Numbered from the stretch's first letter, positions 24,224 to 36,669 are shown. The stretch is DNA of 64,000 nt from Neopestalotiopsis rosae (GCA_023078685.1 JALGAS010000004.1:5022001-5086000); one strand, 5' to 3'. Program-made: numbers and translations. Notes: a model not told the origin generated them from the letters alone.

Positions 24224-25070
24224 GCACTTGCTGGCTTCTTTTTGTTTTGCTATATTTGGAAGGACTATAAGAAGGATTATACCCAATGACTAGAGATGCT
24301 TTGACGTGGTAGGATCTCTCGAGTAATAATTGCAAAATGGTAGACTTCTTGTCAGTACTATTCCTCTCTGTCAAGCCACACTTTCAAGCCACTCGAAACT
24401 AGGTATTCTGAAACAAGGAGAAGATTCTTTAGCCATTCCTTACTATTCTGACTGGCTCCACACATGAACCGTGCTTCCCTATACCCCAGACGACGGTCTC
24501 GTTTGCAAAAATGGAAATGATCGGTTCAAGCATGCATTTAGTGTGTACTCGAGGCTGTATGTTGGTCTCCAGCTCTATGGTCTGATCACGAAGACTTCAT
24601 TTTGTGTAGGTCAACGGAATTTAATCAGCAATATTGTTCCAGGGCGGCGGCTGCGGCTAGAGTGAGAGGAAGAAAATGTGTATAGAAACACTAGCAGCCC
24701 GTTTGATCGCATAAGTTCAGCTCGTAGCCGCCAGAATGAGACAGGTAACCTAGGAAAGAGGTACACACACCAGACGCTTCAAGTGGGGTGGAGGCGCAGC
24801 TGTCAACCAACTCCAGTCAATCCTCTGCCTGCGCTGCCTGCCTTAGATATGCCCCTCAGTAACGTCACTTTAACATTGTGACTTGCCGGGCAATCCACAA
24901 TTCAATTGAGGCTTGCACTTGCTACGTACAACACTGACAAGCACTTGACTTCCATCGCTCGGATCACTCATTTCTCCAGATATCTTAACATCGGATGACC
25001 ATTCATCATTCGCTCGCCTTTTCTTCTTCCCTGCAGATAGATACAATCGTCGACTCACTTTGTTGTCAAT
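24224..25070. other. Intergenic region rpf1 - ybp
   Basis: Same-strand spacer containing the rpf1 3' region and the promoter of the next gene. Nothing else was supported. Confidence 0.55.
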
Positions 25071-26907
25071 ATGCCGGAGCTGGCTGAATCGATAAACGCT
25101 ATCAAGGAAGGCGCCAAGGAAGAGCCCTTTACCTATCTCACTATTCTACAGTATCATGTCACCTCACCCGAAGTCCTGCCCACCCTCAACGAGGTGCTCG
25201 GGTCAAATGCCAAGCTCGCTCAGGATATAGGCTGGGACCTGGTGCAGCTGTTGCTAGACATTGATGGATCCGAGGCGTGTCTGGAAACGGTAGCCCGTCT
25301 GGGCAATCCGCGCGAGGTCATCATCAAGGTCATGGAGGCCCTCGAGGGCTTGAGTGAGACTTCCATTGATGAGGCCGCCCTGCTCGCAGATGCAGACGTT
25401 CCCGAGCCTCCCCAGAATGTGACGGGCAAGTTCGTCATCCTGCTTGGAATGCTGGCCATTCTGCATCGGCGCATCAAGACGAAATACCCATCGAGATTCC
25501 TTGGATCCTCCTTGGTCAAGGTTTATGAGGCGTACCAACCCAACCCTGAAATGACGGCTTCAGTGATAAATTTGGTTCGGTCTACATCAGGCCGAAAGCG
25601 GCCGCCTTTGCCTACGAGAAAGTCCAGTGTCAATGTTGCCAACCCAGACCAAGATGGTGACACATCCAAGAACGCACCAGATCCCGAGGCTGAGCAGGAA
25701 GATCCCACTGAAGAGAAGATGCAAACCAAGCTGCTGCAGTCTTTTGTTACCTGCATTCTGCAGAAGTACATCAATGAAAACTGGATGCAGTGGTCAGCCA
25801 GATTGCTGGAGCATTACCAACCAGAGAAGAAGATTCCAGGGCGCAAAACAATCATACAGTCCTATACTGAGGATGCAGATCTTCATGAGAGAGATGCAGT
25901 AGTTGGACAACTCGTCGTAAGTACTCGAAATGGCCTCTTTACTTTCTTCCAGAATTCCGCTAACCACTGTTCAGGCTTTATCTCGGGATCTGGGCTTGAG
26001 GGAAGCTTCGGCCTCTTTCGTGAAGAGCTTGTATGAAGGTGCCACTGGTTTTGACCCAATGGCAGCTTATGACGACCTCAGCACTGCCGACGATATTCAC
26101 TTGTCGCCTGGTGGCGCTGTTTGTCTTATTGCCTACTGGCTATTCTCGGCCGAAGTCTTCCAGGCAGATAGCCCTCAGCCTGACATGCACATCTTCCCTG
26201 ATCAGCATACCTTGCTGGAACGGTTCCTAGGCGCCGCACCGCAAAGTGAGATTGAGAACAACCCCGGAATAGCAGATGCGCTCTTGGCCATCAGTTTGGC
26301 TCTGTATCAGACGGACATGATTGCCAAGGGCACCGAGCCAAACATCATGGCATATCATCATCACTTGACCCTCATTTCCGTATTTCATCCAGACCTCCAG
26401 GTTCGGAATGCAGCAACGAATTTTGCTGGTACGATACTTCACTCGGACCCAGACGACCAGGGCCGACTGGAGATCCTGGAAGATTTGCTAGAGAACTGCG
26501 GCTTCGCATCCCTCAAGGCTTGTGCCGTCACATGGCTGAAGGAGGAGCTTATTGAAGCCAAGAAGTCGTCCTCGTCCAACGTATTCTCATCACCAGATAT
26601 CATTGATCGTCTACAATACGACATCTTCCCCGACAGTATATCACTCAAGTCAATGTCTGATGAGCAGCTTCAAGACTACTGGGTCCAAAATGCCCTCTTC
26701 CTTCTCCAGGTCGCAAATTTTGCCTATTTCTTGTTCGAGGGCAACAAGGATCTGGTGCCGGCCGCCGTTGGTGCCGCAGTGGAGCAGAGATTCGTGGATC
26801 CACTGGTCGAGGCTGCAGAGAGGCTGCTCAAGGTTGAAGGGGTAGCTGGCCATGATGCGATGGATTTGACCATTCTAGTGGATCGCCTGAAGAGTCTCCC
26901 ATCTTAA
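25071..26907 (+). CDS. Ybp1/Ybp2 (YAP1-binding, glomulin/ALF4-like) family protein
   Basis: Exons 25071-25916 and 25975-26907 give 592 residues. The 58-nt intron (GTAAGT, CTAAC, TTCAG) joins GQLV to ALSRDLGLRE. It is an alpha-helical repeat protein without membrane segments. It shares with yeast Ybp1/Ybp2 the IGWDLVQLLL segment near the N-terminus, ARLGNPREVIIKV, and KYPSRFLGSSLVKVYEAY. In yeast Ybp1 supports oxidation of the Yap1 transcription factor during peroxide stress, and Ybp2 also works at kinetochores. Which role applies here cannot be told. A low-complexity, basic-then-acidic linker (residues about 175-220) divides the two helical halves. The family call rests on these remembered conserved stretches. 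Confidence 0.78.
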
Positions 26908-27548
26908 GTCGGTACCGATACATGAAGAATAGACATAACACTTTCAATAATACCGCTCAAGAATAATACAAGGAGAAACATAAATACGGCTACGCATACC
27001 ATGAGTCGCGAATCTGCAATCCGTTCCTTGCTTAACTCTAGCAAAGCTTCTTCTATCTTGGAAATCTTGAAGGTTCCATAATATGACCTACTATGACTTC
27101 CTGTCGGCAGCACATATCTCTATGGAGGACGACTCTTAATGAGTTGCACACGGACACTGCCGGTGCTTCTACCTAGGAGATACGTGGTTTGTGTTGCCAT
27201 ATCACGTTTATATGCCGAATCGACCACAGCTGATCCTCGCCAACCCGCTTATACACCTTGACAATCTGGCGTCACACCACGTCGACATATGTTTAGCCGC
27301 GCCCTTTCAACATTTGTACACCAGACTCTTGGCCGAGATTATTGACGACACTGTCATCTCTCATCGGTCCAGAGCAAAATGTTCAAATTGCAGTCAGGAC
27401 AGGCCTGATTTGGTTGAACGGGAATCTAGATTGAGGGGTATAATTATTTATTCTCATGTAATCTATCGCGCAAGTAATGGCTGACGCTCCACCCGTCGAC
27501 GACTTCCTTATCCACAAACCCAAAAAAATACACGTAACTTCTGAGGCA
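26908..27548. other. Convergent intergenic region, ybp / syf2 3' sides
   Basis: It lies between two convergent stop codons. A 97-codon open frame near 27,191 has no recognisable character. The stretch probably holds 3' untranslated sequence only. Confidence 0.55.
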
Positions 27549-28538
27549 CTATATCATTGTACCTCTTTCGAAACTGTCCCTGATCTCCGCCGTGTATTTG
27601 TTGTAGAACCGATCCAGCTTCTGGTTGAACTGCTTGTTCTTTTCGTTAATGTACGTGACGTCGCCGTCATCGCCATTCTTCTCCATGCGCTCTCTGCGCT
27701 TCTTGAATCTATTCTCCTCGGCCTTGCGCATCTCGGCCACCAGGCGGTCGACGGCCGCCTTGTCGGGCTTGTTGTCGACAAAGCCCGTCGAGTTGGCCGT
27801 GCTGTAGAAGCTGCCGTCCTTGTCCACGGCAATGAGCTCGCCGTCCTCGGTTTCGACAATGTCCAGGCCGCCACTCGCGGCCGCCTTTTCAATGGCGGCC
27901 ATCTTGTCCTTTTCGTAGCGCTCCATGTCGGGGGCGTTCATGTTCTTGAGCTGGCGCTTGTAGGCCTTGTTGCCCTCGACGGCGTAGTCGGCAAACGCGG
28001 TGTTGTCGCGAGCGGCGGCGCGCTTCTTGAGCCGCTTGTCCCAGCGCTCCGACTCCTCGACGGTCCAGTCCCACGCGCGCTTGCGCTCAAAGTCCTCGCC
28101 GGCCTCCTCGGCCTCGGCCTTGGCGAGCTTCTGCGACGCCGTGTCGCGCTTGCGCTGCAGCGACGCCAGCGCGCCCGGGTCCGAGGCCAGGCGCTGCGAT
28201 TCCTTGGTCGCCTCGGCCAGGTTCTGTGATGAGGACTTCTTGGCCCGCGCCTGGAGCGCGCGGAACCGCGCCATTCGGTCTGCTGCCGACGTCGTGCTGG
28301 CGGATGAGGAGGAAGCTGCCGCTGCCGCCGCAGCTGGCTGTGGTGTACTCGAAGCGCTTTGCTCCTCTTGAGGATCTTCCGTGCTTGGACCCTTCTCCTC
28401 TGGCTGTGGCGCTGGCGCTGGCGCTGCTTCTGCTTCTGCTTCTATTTCGGGTGCTTGCGTTGGTACTTCTTCAGGCTCGGTTTCGCCAATCGACTGGGCG
28501 GCTGAGGACCGTGTCTTTCTCTTTTTTGCAGGTGGCAT
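27549..28538 (-). CDS. syf2: Pre-mRNA-splicing factor Syf2
   Basis: Single exon, 329 residues, starting MPPAKKRKTRSS, a likely nuclear signal. After a Pro/Glu/Ala-rich N-terminus (about residues 20-85) comes the conserved SYF2 domain: RMARFRALQARAKKSS, KRAWDWTVEESERWDKR, DYAVEGNKAYKRQLKNM, and the C-terminal DVTYINEKNKQFNQKLDRFY...KYTAEIRDSFERGT. Syf2 belongs to the Prp19/NineTeen-associated spliceosome (NTC), binding with Isy1 and Syf1. Length and C-terminus are complete. A 250-codon open frame on the opposite strand is only the shadow of this GC-rich gene. Confidence 0.95.
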   Translation of the reverse strand: MPPAKKRKTRSSAAQSIGETEPEEVPTQAPEIEAEAEAAPAPAPQPEEKGPSTEDPQEEQSASSTPQPAAAAAAASSSSASTTSAADRMARFRALQARAKKSSSQNLAEATKESQRLASDPGALASLQRKRDTASQKLAKAEAEEAGEDFERKRAWDWTVEESERWDKRLKKRAAARDNTAFADYAVEGNKAYKRQLKNMNAPDMERYEKDKMAAIEKAAASGGLDIVETEDGELIAVDKDGSFYSTANSTGFVDNKPDKAAVDRLVAEMRKAEENRFKKRRERMEKNGDDGDVTYINEKNKQFNQKLDRFYNKYTAEIRDSFERGTMI

Positions 28539-29132
28539 TATGTAAATGTTGGTTTTCTAATTATTATGAGTGAAGATGAGACTGCGGTGTACTGGTTGAA
28601 ATCGAGATATCGTAGATGCGGTTCGTTCAGCGTGGAAGGGGTCGGTGATAAGTGACGTATTTGTTTGATACTGTACTGGGAAGATGAAGTCAAATGTCAA
28701 ATGCAGGCAAGCCTGTACTGGGTCTTAGCGTTGGGTTCCTCCAGATGGGCCTTGCCTGGACCAGGACGTCCGAGCTCAAGCCTTTGGGTCGGATTTTTGG
28801 AATGGCCGAATAGCGACCTCTTAGGTGCCTGAGGGCCCAACTCCAGTGCCCATGCCCTAGACTTTTAGCGCTTGACGGGTGCCCGGGTGCGCTATCCCCT
28901 AGTGCGCCGCTTCCCCAAGAAAGATCCACTACCCGTTGGTGAATCTGGGGGATCTGCTCGAGTATGGCCCTTCTCCGCTCCACTTTGTCATAATCACACG
29001 ATTCTACTTTGCTACACTCTTTTTGTTTGGAGACCTTTTAACATAATCGCTGACCCTCCAGAGATCTGAACGTACACATCTTCGGAACATGTCAGGTCCC
29101 TACCGAATACCTTACTGCATATCATTCCAGAA
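28539..29132. promoter_or_regulatory. Divergent promoter region, syf2 / orphan gene
   Basis: A 594-bp spacer between two divergent start codons, expected to hold both promoters. I saw no clear TATA box or other recognisable element. Confidence 0.5.
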
Positions 29133-30767
29133 ATGCAGCGCTTGGGGCACCCTCGAATGCTCGGCCGACAATGGGCTACAGCTCCCCAGCCCATTTTTCA
29201 AATCATAAGACACGTCGGCAGAAAATCATGGCGTGGACGCGATCCTACTCTCGGAGACCCAGACGTGTCGACATACAATGTCAATCGTTTACTTCTTGAT
29301 CTCGATGCCGAAAACGTCGAGCACGTCAGACGATACGACCCAGATATTGATGGCATGCCCGAAGACCGTTACGCCAAGAGGAACCGCGAGAAGGCAGTAG
29401 CAGATGCTCGGATTAGCAACTTTTTCCACGACACCCATGCCACATTTCAAAATTTTAAGGACACGATCCAGGATCGGGCAGTGGAGTGGTATATAAACGA
29501 CTTGGACATAATTTCCACGGTGCTTCGTGGCGAAGTGAACAATTCTCTGTCAATGGCACGAGAGCCTCCAGACGCGAAAATTAGACATTCCGGTCAGGAT
29601 AGAAACAACACGTTGTACGGTATAAGCGGCGAGGGAATGAGAAGGAACGGCATCCCTCAAGGTGCCAATCGATCCAAGTTGATTTCATACATGCTGCGCC
29701 GACAAAAGCAGACAACCCAGAGCGGGTCCACAAGATTGATGACTGACATGGCCTGGGAGAGCGATAGCATCACTGAGATCAAGAGGCCGCTCATTTTCCT
29801 AGCCAATACTTCATTTGGCAGTCAACTTGTGTCGAAACAAAGTCGTTTCCTCGGCGAGACCTGCTCAAGAGTCCTGGAGGAGTGCAAGGACGTCACAGAA
29901 ATGGACCGGCCCGCGGCTCTAGAGTTGCTCATGTTATGCAATGACTTGGTCATGCGTCTTTTAAAGGAAGATCTGCCAATAGATCAACATTTGTGGTGTT
30001 TGGGATTTGAATTGGCAGTGCGCTTCTCGGTCTTCCCGGCCGCGCGCATGTATCTCGAGGCTGGATCGAGATTTGGACAGCAGAACTTGCATGGCGAGAA
30101 CTTTCTGCTGAGGCCCTTGAAAGCCATTCTCAATTCTGTGGAGTCGTCTCAGCAGGCTGCTGTGCATATTGACTCGGCATCGTCCCCATTGGGACATCAT
30201 GCTGCAATATTCGGCCTACTGACCGGACAAGATTTGGGCGGGCATCAATCCCCAGTCTCTGTCCAAAGTATGATCGACTCAGCTCAACCATCAGACTTTG
30301 CCGTTTGTCATGCCTATATGCACATTCTTGGTGAACTCGGAGCTGTGAGGACTTTGTGGCATACTTTCCAAGAGCTGCCACGAATCGTGCGCGCGAGGCA
30401 CAGTGGACCAGGGCAAGGCGTACCTGAAATGGACCAATTATATGACCAGTTCGTCCATGCATTTCTACGAATTGCCCAAAATGTAAAGAATGATCGAATT
30501 TCGATCAGAGATATGAGACTGGCAGAAACCACGGGAAGCTATGTTGATGATTGCAAATTGGATCTCCAAGCAATTTTCCGACTATCCGATTCGAACGCGG
30601 ATTCCCCAGCAAAGCTGCCAGGATTTCCAAGAACCTCGACATCTTTGGCCACGAAGAAGGTGATACTAGAAGCGTTCCGCATCACTGACATCGCGGTTTC
30701 GATGAAAGCGATTCAGAGGTTAATAGAGGCAGCGGCTAAGGCGGGAACGGGTATGCGGACAATTTAG
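29133..30767 (+). CDS. Unrecognised protein with mitochondrial-type N-terminus
   Basis: Single exon, 544 residues, starting at ATG 29133. I do not recognise the family. The first 36 residues hold eight Arg/Lys and no Asp/Glu, with hydrophobics spaced for an amphipathic helix, as in mitochondrial presequences. The body is predicted largely helical. Segments such as DRPAALELLMLCNDLVMRLL, SVFPAARMYLEAGSRFG and DFAVCHAYMHILGELGAVRT have the look of degenerate helical-hairpin (PPR/TPR-like) repeats. There is no membrane helix, no Cys/His metal motif and no enzyme signature. An organellar RNA-metabolism or translation factor is possible, as many fungal mitochondrial helical-repeat proteins diverge quickly. 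That is inference only. The long uninterrupted frame with balanced codon use argues it is real. Confidence 0.72.
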   Translation: MQRLGHPRMLGRQWATAPQPIFQIIRHVGRKSWRGRDPTLGDPDVSTYNVNRLLLDLDAENVEHVRRYDPDIDGMPEDRYAKRNREKAVADARISNFFHDTHATFQNFKDTIQDRAVEWYINDLDIISTVLRGEVNNSLSMAREPPDAKIRHSGQDRNNTLYGISGEGMRRNGIPQGANRSKLISYMLRRQKQTTQSGSTRLMTDMAWESDSITEIKRPLIFLANTSFGSQLVSKQSRFLGETCSRVLEECKDVTEMDRPAALELLMLCNDLVMRLLKEDLPIDQHLWCLGFELAVRFSVFPAARMYLEAGSRFGQQNLHGENFLLRPLKAILNSVESSQQAAVHIDSASSPLGHHAAIFGLLTGQDLGGHQSPVSVQSMIDSAQPSDFAVCHAYMHILGELGAVRTLWHTFQELPRIVRARHSGPGQGVPEMDQLYDQFVHAFLRIAQNVKNDRISIRDMRLAETTGSYVDDCKLDLQAIFRLSDSNADSPAKLPGFPRTSTSLATKKVILEAFRITDIAVSMKAIQRLIEAAAKAGTGMRTI

Positions 30768-32279
30768 AAGACCGAGCCATTGAATAGAGGTGGCACGAGG
30801 TTCGAGCTTTTTTTTCTTCTATAAAATAGCCAAGGTAGCCAACTTTACGGAACTTTGTCCCAGTTTCTTTAGGTTCTGGAGTCAGTGTAATAACATTGGA
30901 GGTAGACGACTCGGGCCCAACTCAAAAAGCACGTATCGAACTGGATGCTCGGTTATGTCAACAAAAAGAGCAGACTGTGTAGGCGCGCGCGCACTTGGTC
31001 TTGCTGAGTAAAACAGCGTCCCAGATGATGCCTGCTACAAGAGTCATCCAACAAGTAGAAGGAGAAGAGAATCGAGATGTCAGGGGCATCATCAAGACGT
31101 TCACTTATCTTGGCCCGTTGAATCTTCTCTCGTGCTCAAGGCGGCCGAACAAGCAAAGGACCCGGGTTGCCGTTCAGCACTACTCGAGCCGAAGGAAACC
31201 TTGGAGAGGTTGTTGCTCTTGATCGGAGCAATCTCAACATGATGATTGGCCCAGTTGCGGGTTGATGCATGCAAGCAAGACCAAGCAGATGGGTCGCAGA
31301 GTTTTGGTTCGTCCGGGACTTCCTGATCGCCGGACACTGCATCGAGGCCACATTAGTCCCGTATACCACCCACATGCCAGCTTACAGAATACCTGCAACA
31401 TACATGCATGCATACGGAGACTTACCGTGGCCATAACTCCACATACAGCCTTTCTGCTACTGTACACTACTGTCAGGTTCGTACCTGCTGGTAAGCCGGG
31501 CTAGGGCAACATCAGCAACATTTGTACGCAGCCGCGATGAACTGGGATTTTTCGAACTTGCTCTTACTGAGATCTGACCGGCTTATCCATTAACATGATG
31601 CTGACCACTGCCGGAGCCGTCTTTGCGCCAATCACTGCCGTGCCCAGCTCAGCCCCTAGGTTTCCAGCTTAGGTCCCCTCCTCACGATCTGACACGAGCC
31701 GCCATCAATCCTTTGCCTGACAGGACATGTAAGTCCTATGTGATGGAAAAGTCACCCACTCGGTTCAGGCACCCACGACGAACCAAACCGGGCTGGCTGG
31801 ACCTCTGGCTAGAACTCTCGCTGGAAAAAGCGACTGGCTTGACTGGGTGGGATGGTTCGGGTTGTGCGAGTTGGCTTTGCGGGGTCCTACACTACATTAC
31901 ATACTATGTACATACCTCTACACACACAACATAGGCTCGTCTCGTCATGGCAGTCAGTAGTCCAGAACTCTGTAAGGTGGCTTACCGTTCCGCTGGGTCC
32001 CGAAGTTGAAGGAAAGGAAAGTCCCCGGTCCTTACTTCGTTCTCTTTTCCCTTTTCCCTTTCCCTCCATTAGTCTGGCATGTGCATGTCGATATGCGGTA
32101 ACTATTCTTTTCCCCATTCTTGAGACACCAGTCTCGTCTTCTCAGGAAGAGGAAAAAGCAATACTTGTCTGCCGTCATTTGTTTCCCCCCACTGGTGGCG
32201 GCGGCACTGTTTGTCCTTGTTGTCATTACATGTCCACTACACATCAGGCAGTTATGACCAGCCGCCATCCTTCGTAGCC
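30768..32279. other. 1.5-kb intergenic region upstream of kelch gene
   Basis: It contains the orphan gene's 3' side and the promoter of the kelch gene. A CT-rich tract (about 32,038-32,070) resembles fungal core-promoter pyrimidine boxes. Short open frames near 31,100-31,500 look random. Confidence 0.5.
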
Positions 32280-34836
32280 ATGAAGATGCCGCAAATGCAC
32301 CGGCCGAGCTGGCTTCGGGCCATGGGCTCGGCATCCTCTTCACGGCAGAATAGTCTCTTGAATATCGTCCCCAGGCGGGCTCTTGGCACCAAACGCGACC
32401 ATCGCCTACAATCCCAACAGCTCCCACTGATCATGTTGATGCTGCTCTTCTGCTTCTCCAGTCTATCATATGCCCAGAGGGATCCCGTGAACAACTTTTG
32501 TAGGAGGTTCGGTCATCAGACAGCCGTCATTGACCGGAAGCTATACATTGATGGCGGCTTCATCAATTATAGTCCGTTAGAGGACGATCCAACCAACTAT
32601 ACAAGTTAGTATACTAAACCGCGTTTACCACTTTCCATGTCTCAATTTAGCAAAATTTCCATGTCGGCTTTTGAATGACCAAGATTTTTACTGACTGAGA
32701 CATTCTAGACACCTTCCTGTCTTACAATGACCTCGACGAGATTGCAGCGGGCGGCATGCCCCAGCTGTATAGTAACCTGTCCAAGAACGCGACCATCCCC
32801 AGCGTGAACGGCGCTGTCCTCTGGGCAGATACCGTGAACAAATATCTGTTCCTATACGGCGGCCAGTCCACTGTGTCACCTCCTACAGAACTCTCCTTGT
32901 ACTCATATGATACCCTCAACAACTACTGGACCATCCTCGATGTCCCACAGAGCCTCGCCAGCGCGTCGTATGGCGCCGGCGTCTCTGTATCCGAGATTGG
33001 CCAGGCGTACTATTACGGCGGCTGGCAGAGCAATGCGAGCAGCCCGGGGTGGACGGGAGGGCAGGCGGCGACCACCGGTCTTATTCACTACGACATGGAC
33101 GCTCAGCGCATGGACAACATGACGGGACCGGACAATACTGGCAGGGCCGAGGGGTCCATGGTCTACCTCCCCGTGAGCGACGGGGGCATGTTGATCTACT
33201 TTGGCGGGAGCCAGGATCCAGGAAATGGAAGCGTCGTCGGGCAGCCCATGGATCAAATCTTTGTCTTTGACATAGCCAGTTCTCGGTGGTATACTCAAAC
33301 TGCAAGCGGCGATATCCCCGGCATGAGGGCCAGGTTTTGTTCTGGTGTGACGTGGGCGGATGATCAGAGCAGCTACAACATGTACGAAATCCCAGCTCTA
33401 ATCTATGACTGATTCATGAAAGAAAAAATGCTAACATGGATAATATAGTTACCTCTATGGTGGCTTGGGCATGCCAAACTATACATCGGGCTACGACGAT
33501 GTCTACATCCTGTCCATGCCGTCCTTTACATGGATCAAGATGTACCCAAACAACACGGCTGAGCAGTACCCGCACCACTCTTTGACGTGCAATGTTATCG
33601 ACGGGGCCCAAATGATCATTACCGGCGGAGAGTTTCCCCTCGACAATACCTCTTGTGATGCGCCGACTCAGTTTGGCGCTCATGGACTCGACATGGGTGA
33701 ACAGAATGATGATAGAAGTCCGGTAAGTTGTCGAGTGCCTTGTCAATGTTCCCACCAGTCGCACGTGGAAACGATCAATACCACCTTGAATTGTCGACCC
33801 TTGTCCTTGGCAAGTAGAAAATCTGAATACTAACCAGTTGCAATAGTGGTTTCTATATAGACCCAACATCACGAGTTACGTCGTACCCGACGTCATAAGT
33901 AATGTAATCGGTGGCAACGCCCAAGGGGCAGCCACCAAGACCTCACCCGTCGACGGCTTTGACGAGATCGACCTCAAGGTCCTCATGGCCCGCAAGTACA
34001 CGGCCCCGGCCCGCTCGCCCACGCGCAACGTGTCGACGGCCACGGTGACGGTCCCGCCGGCCGCGGGCTCCCGCTCGTCGGCCCTTTCCAAAGGCGCCAT
34101 TGCCGGCATCGCCGTGGGCTCGGCCGTGGGCGCCCTCGCCATCCTCGCCGGCATCTGGCTCTGCTGCCGCCGCCGGCGCCGCAACACGATGCGCGACCGC
34201 CAGTCCACGGGCGGCATGAGTACCGTACCCGCCTTGCACCACCAACACCACCACGGCCACCCGCACTCCCCCTCGGGCAACGGTAGCGTCTGGAGTCCCG
34301 TGTCCAGCCACCAGCACTCGCCGTACGGCGCGGCGAGCAGTCCTGTGTTTGCCCAGCAGCAGCAGCACGGGCAGCAGCAGTTCCCCCATACGGCGTATAT
34401 CCCCGACCACCCCATTGAGATGCCGGGCAATCTCCACGATTCCGGCGCCAGCGAAATGTACGATAACAGTAGTGGTGGCGTCCAAAGGCACTCGCGCGTC
34501 GCTTCCGTTGGGGACCGAAGTCCCGTGAGTGCCGGTGGTGGTGCGCCACCATCGATCGGTCTCGCGAGCCCGTACCCGCCGCCTCTCAACACCAAGCACG
34601 GCGGCGTCGAGAGCAGTACGAGCAGCTGGCCGACGAGCCCCGTGGTGGGCGATATCGAGCAGGTCTCCCCGCAGACCGCTGGGGGGCTGCGGTCGCCGTA
34701 CGCTGGTGGTGGGTTTGGGCCGCAGGAGCTGAGCTCCGAGACTACGCCCGTCTCGCCGCGGAGTGGGCAGCATGCCATGGGTATGGGCGGTAAAGGGTCG
34801 GGACAAACTCATGAGACGTTTTATCATGCCTCATGA
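32280..34836 (+). CDS. Kelch-repeat single-pass membrane protein
   Basis: Exons 32280-32604, 32709-33381, 33449-33722 and 33847-34836 give 753 residues. All junctions have GT..AG and keep frame (NYT-N-TFLSYND, SYN-I-YLYGG, RSP-WFLYR). After a basic leader, a hydrophobic stretch at about 48-64 ends SLSYA-Q, like a signal peptide cleavage site. A start closer to this stretch is also possible. The ectodomain has kelch-type blades (KLYIDGG, KYLFLYGG, AYYYGG, GMLIYFGG, YLYGGLG, MIITGGE) and several N-glycosylation sites. Residues about 507-528 form a transmembrane helix followed by CCRRRRR, a stop-transfer signal. The cytosolic tail (about 225 residues) is Ser/Pro/His/Gln-rich. Fungal proteins of this build are annotated as cell-wall-anchored kelch proteins with no proven function. 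A surface adhesion or sensing role is inference. Confidence 0.85.
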
Positions 34837-36669
34837 TTTCTCTTTCTTCTTCTTGTTGACGAGAATGATGGCTGGTATCATGAATTTAAAAGTTGTAGAT
34901 GTAGTAGTCGTAGTCATGGTGTATGTTGGTGAGGGCGGGATTATGGAACCTCAATGCTATGCTGAGAGCCGGGGACAGAGCAAAGGAGGAGGAGGAGGCA
35001 TTGACTAATACTGAATCGCATGTGTAAGGATTCGGGTTCGTGCTTTATACCACTTGGTTTTAGGTCCGAGTTATTCCTCTGTTGATGTATAGGACCTTGT
35101 CGTTTCTTTCGTTGGGAAATTGACGGTGCATAATGTTGTAAACGAAATATATATCTCTGTCGCTGCTATATTTGACTCGTTTCGAGCCGACATCTGCACC
35201 TGTCTTTGGAAGTTGTCGACTCATTGTTTAGAACAGATACTGATTGAACAAAATGCATAATTTATCTTCTTCCCCAAGCCCCCCCAGTCCCCAAGTCTTT
35301 TGTCCCTCTCTTGGACATCTCATGTAAGCGCAAGACGGCGTGGGTACGAACAGATTTGAAGCACTCAAGGGACGGCAGCCAGCTATCCCTAGCTGATGCT
35401 TGCCACTGCTTTGTTCTTGAAACCTTCATTTGTAAGTAGTTCTAGGTTTGCTCTTCTGTTCTCCGCTTTCATACCTCAAATTCCAGTCTTGATTGCTGAT
35501 ATCTTTTGTTAGGTGCATGGGTTTCCATTCCATGATGGAAACCTGTCAACGCACCCTCATCGGGCCCGGATTTCGCTGATGCAACTCCAATGCACTGAAC
35601 TTACAAGAGCCGAATCTCACATCAATATGATCACGAGACTCAGTTACCAGCTTGATTAAAAATTGGGTCTTTGGCAACCCGCTATGGCGTTACAAGGCCC
35701 TGGAGAGCGATGGATGACTTCGCTGACAATATTGATGTCCTTACACGGCCGCTAGCTCGAATACCCATCCATAGGGTTGTCCTTGGGCTTATTATAACGG
35801 AATACGCTTATACGATTTCTCTTCTTCTTTTTCTTATTGATCTTATTCGTTTCCTCACAGAACCTTTTACCGATATGATAACATACATACCTTGCGAATC
35901 ATTGACACAAGTCTCTGCGCTGGTTCGAAACGATCCCAAGATCAGCGCGAGCACGTGAATTGCAACGGCAGGTGATAAGACGGCGGATGGCACTCTCGTC
36001 GGTTTACATCTGATTAAATCACCAGAGATGGCTTCGGTAACGAAAAGGACTACAACTGAATTTTGCCCAGTACTGAAAACAATGTCCACGCGTAAATCAA
36101 GGCGACGATGGAGCAAAAGCAGACGATCAATGCCCAGATCGCTTATCATGTCATTTTCGACCTTGTATTGTCATAAGCATACGATACTCGATCTGTTGTA
36201 TGCGTTTATGCTTTTACAATAACTTTATCTTGGTATGAACATCTCATTTTTGTGATCTAATCGCTAGTGTTTGTATATTACCTTGGAGGCGAGCAGAGCA
36301 GGGGTAAGACCGGTGTGGGTATTTTGCGGCCCTCGGTAACGTGAAATCTGACAATCACTAGGTACTAATCCTTCAGGATTCAGCTCCTAGGTGGTCTCTT
36401 TCGCTTGGCTAGGCTCATGTAACTCATTCATTGGATTATGTGAACGGGTATTCTTTGACAGGGTCAGTGATTTCGATTTACTATTACGAGAAGTAGCACC
36501 TCTTTACGGTAAGTTCTAGACGAGATCGTGATTAAAAATAGAACAAAACAGCCTCTGGTGTGAATTGAGGTTTCATTCAAGCCAAATACATAAATCCTAC
36601 CAGTCGTCATGTATCTTCTCCTGTTTTTGAGATCTTTCACAGATGACTGGTATTTTATTTCCATGAATA
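34837..36669. other. 1.8-kb intergenic region
   Basis: Same-strand spacer, AT-richer toward 36.5 kb. A 95-codon frame at 35,671 has one hydrophobic stretch but no start context or homology I recognise. The last few hundred bases should be the promoter of the GH135-like gene. Confidence 0.5.

Noticed and set aside
27477..28229. 250-codon plus-strand open frame
   Set aside because: Antisense to syf2; hydrophobic Leu/Val bias is the mirror of the Lys/Glu-rich Syf2 protein.
33876..34827. Two ~300-codon minus-strand open frames
   Set aside because: Mirror frames of the GC-rich tail of the kelch protein; no domain.
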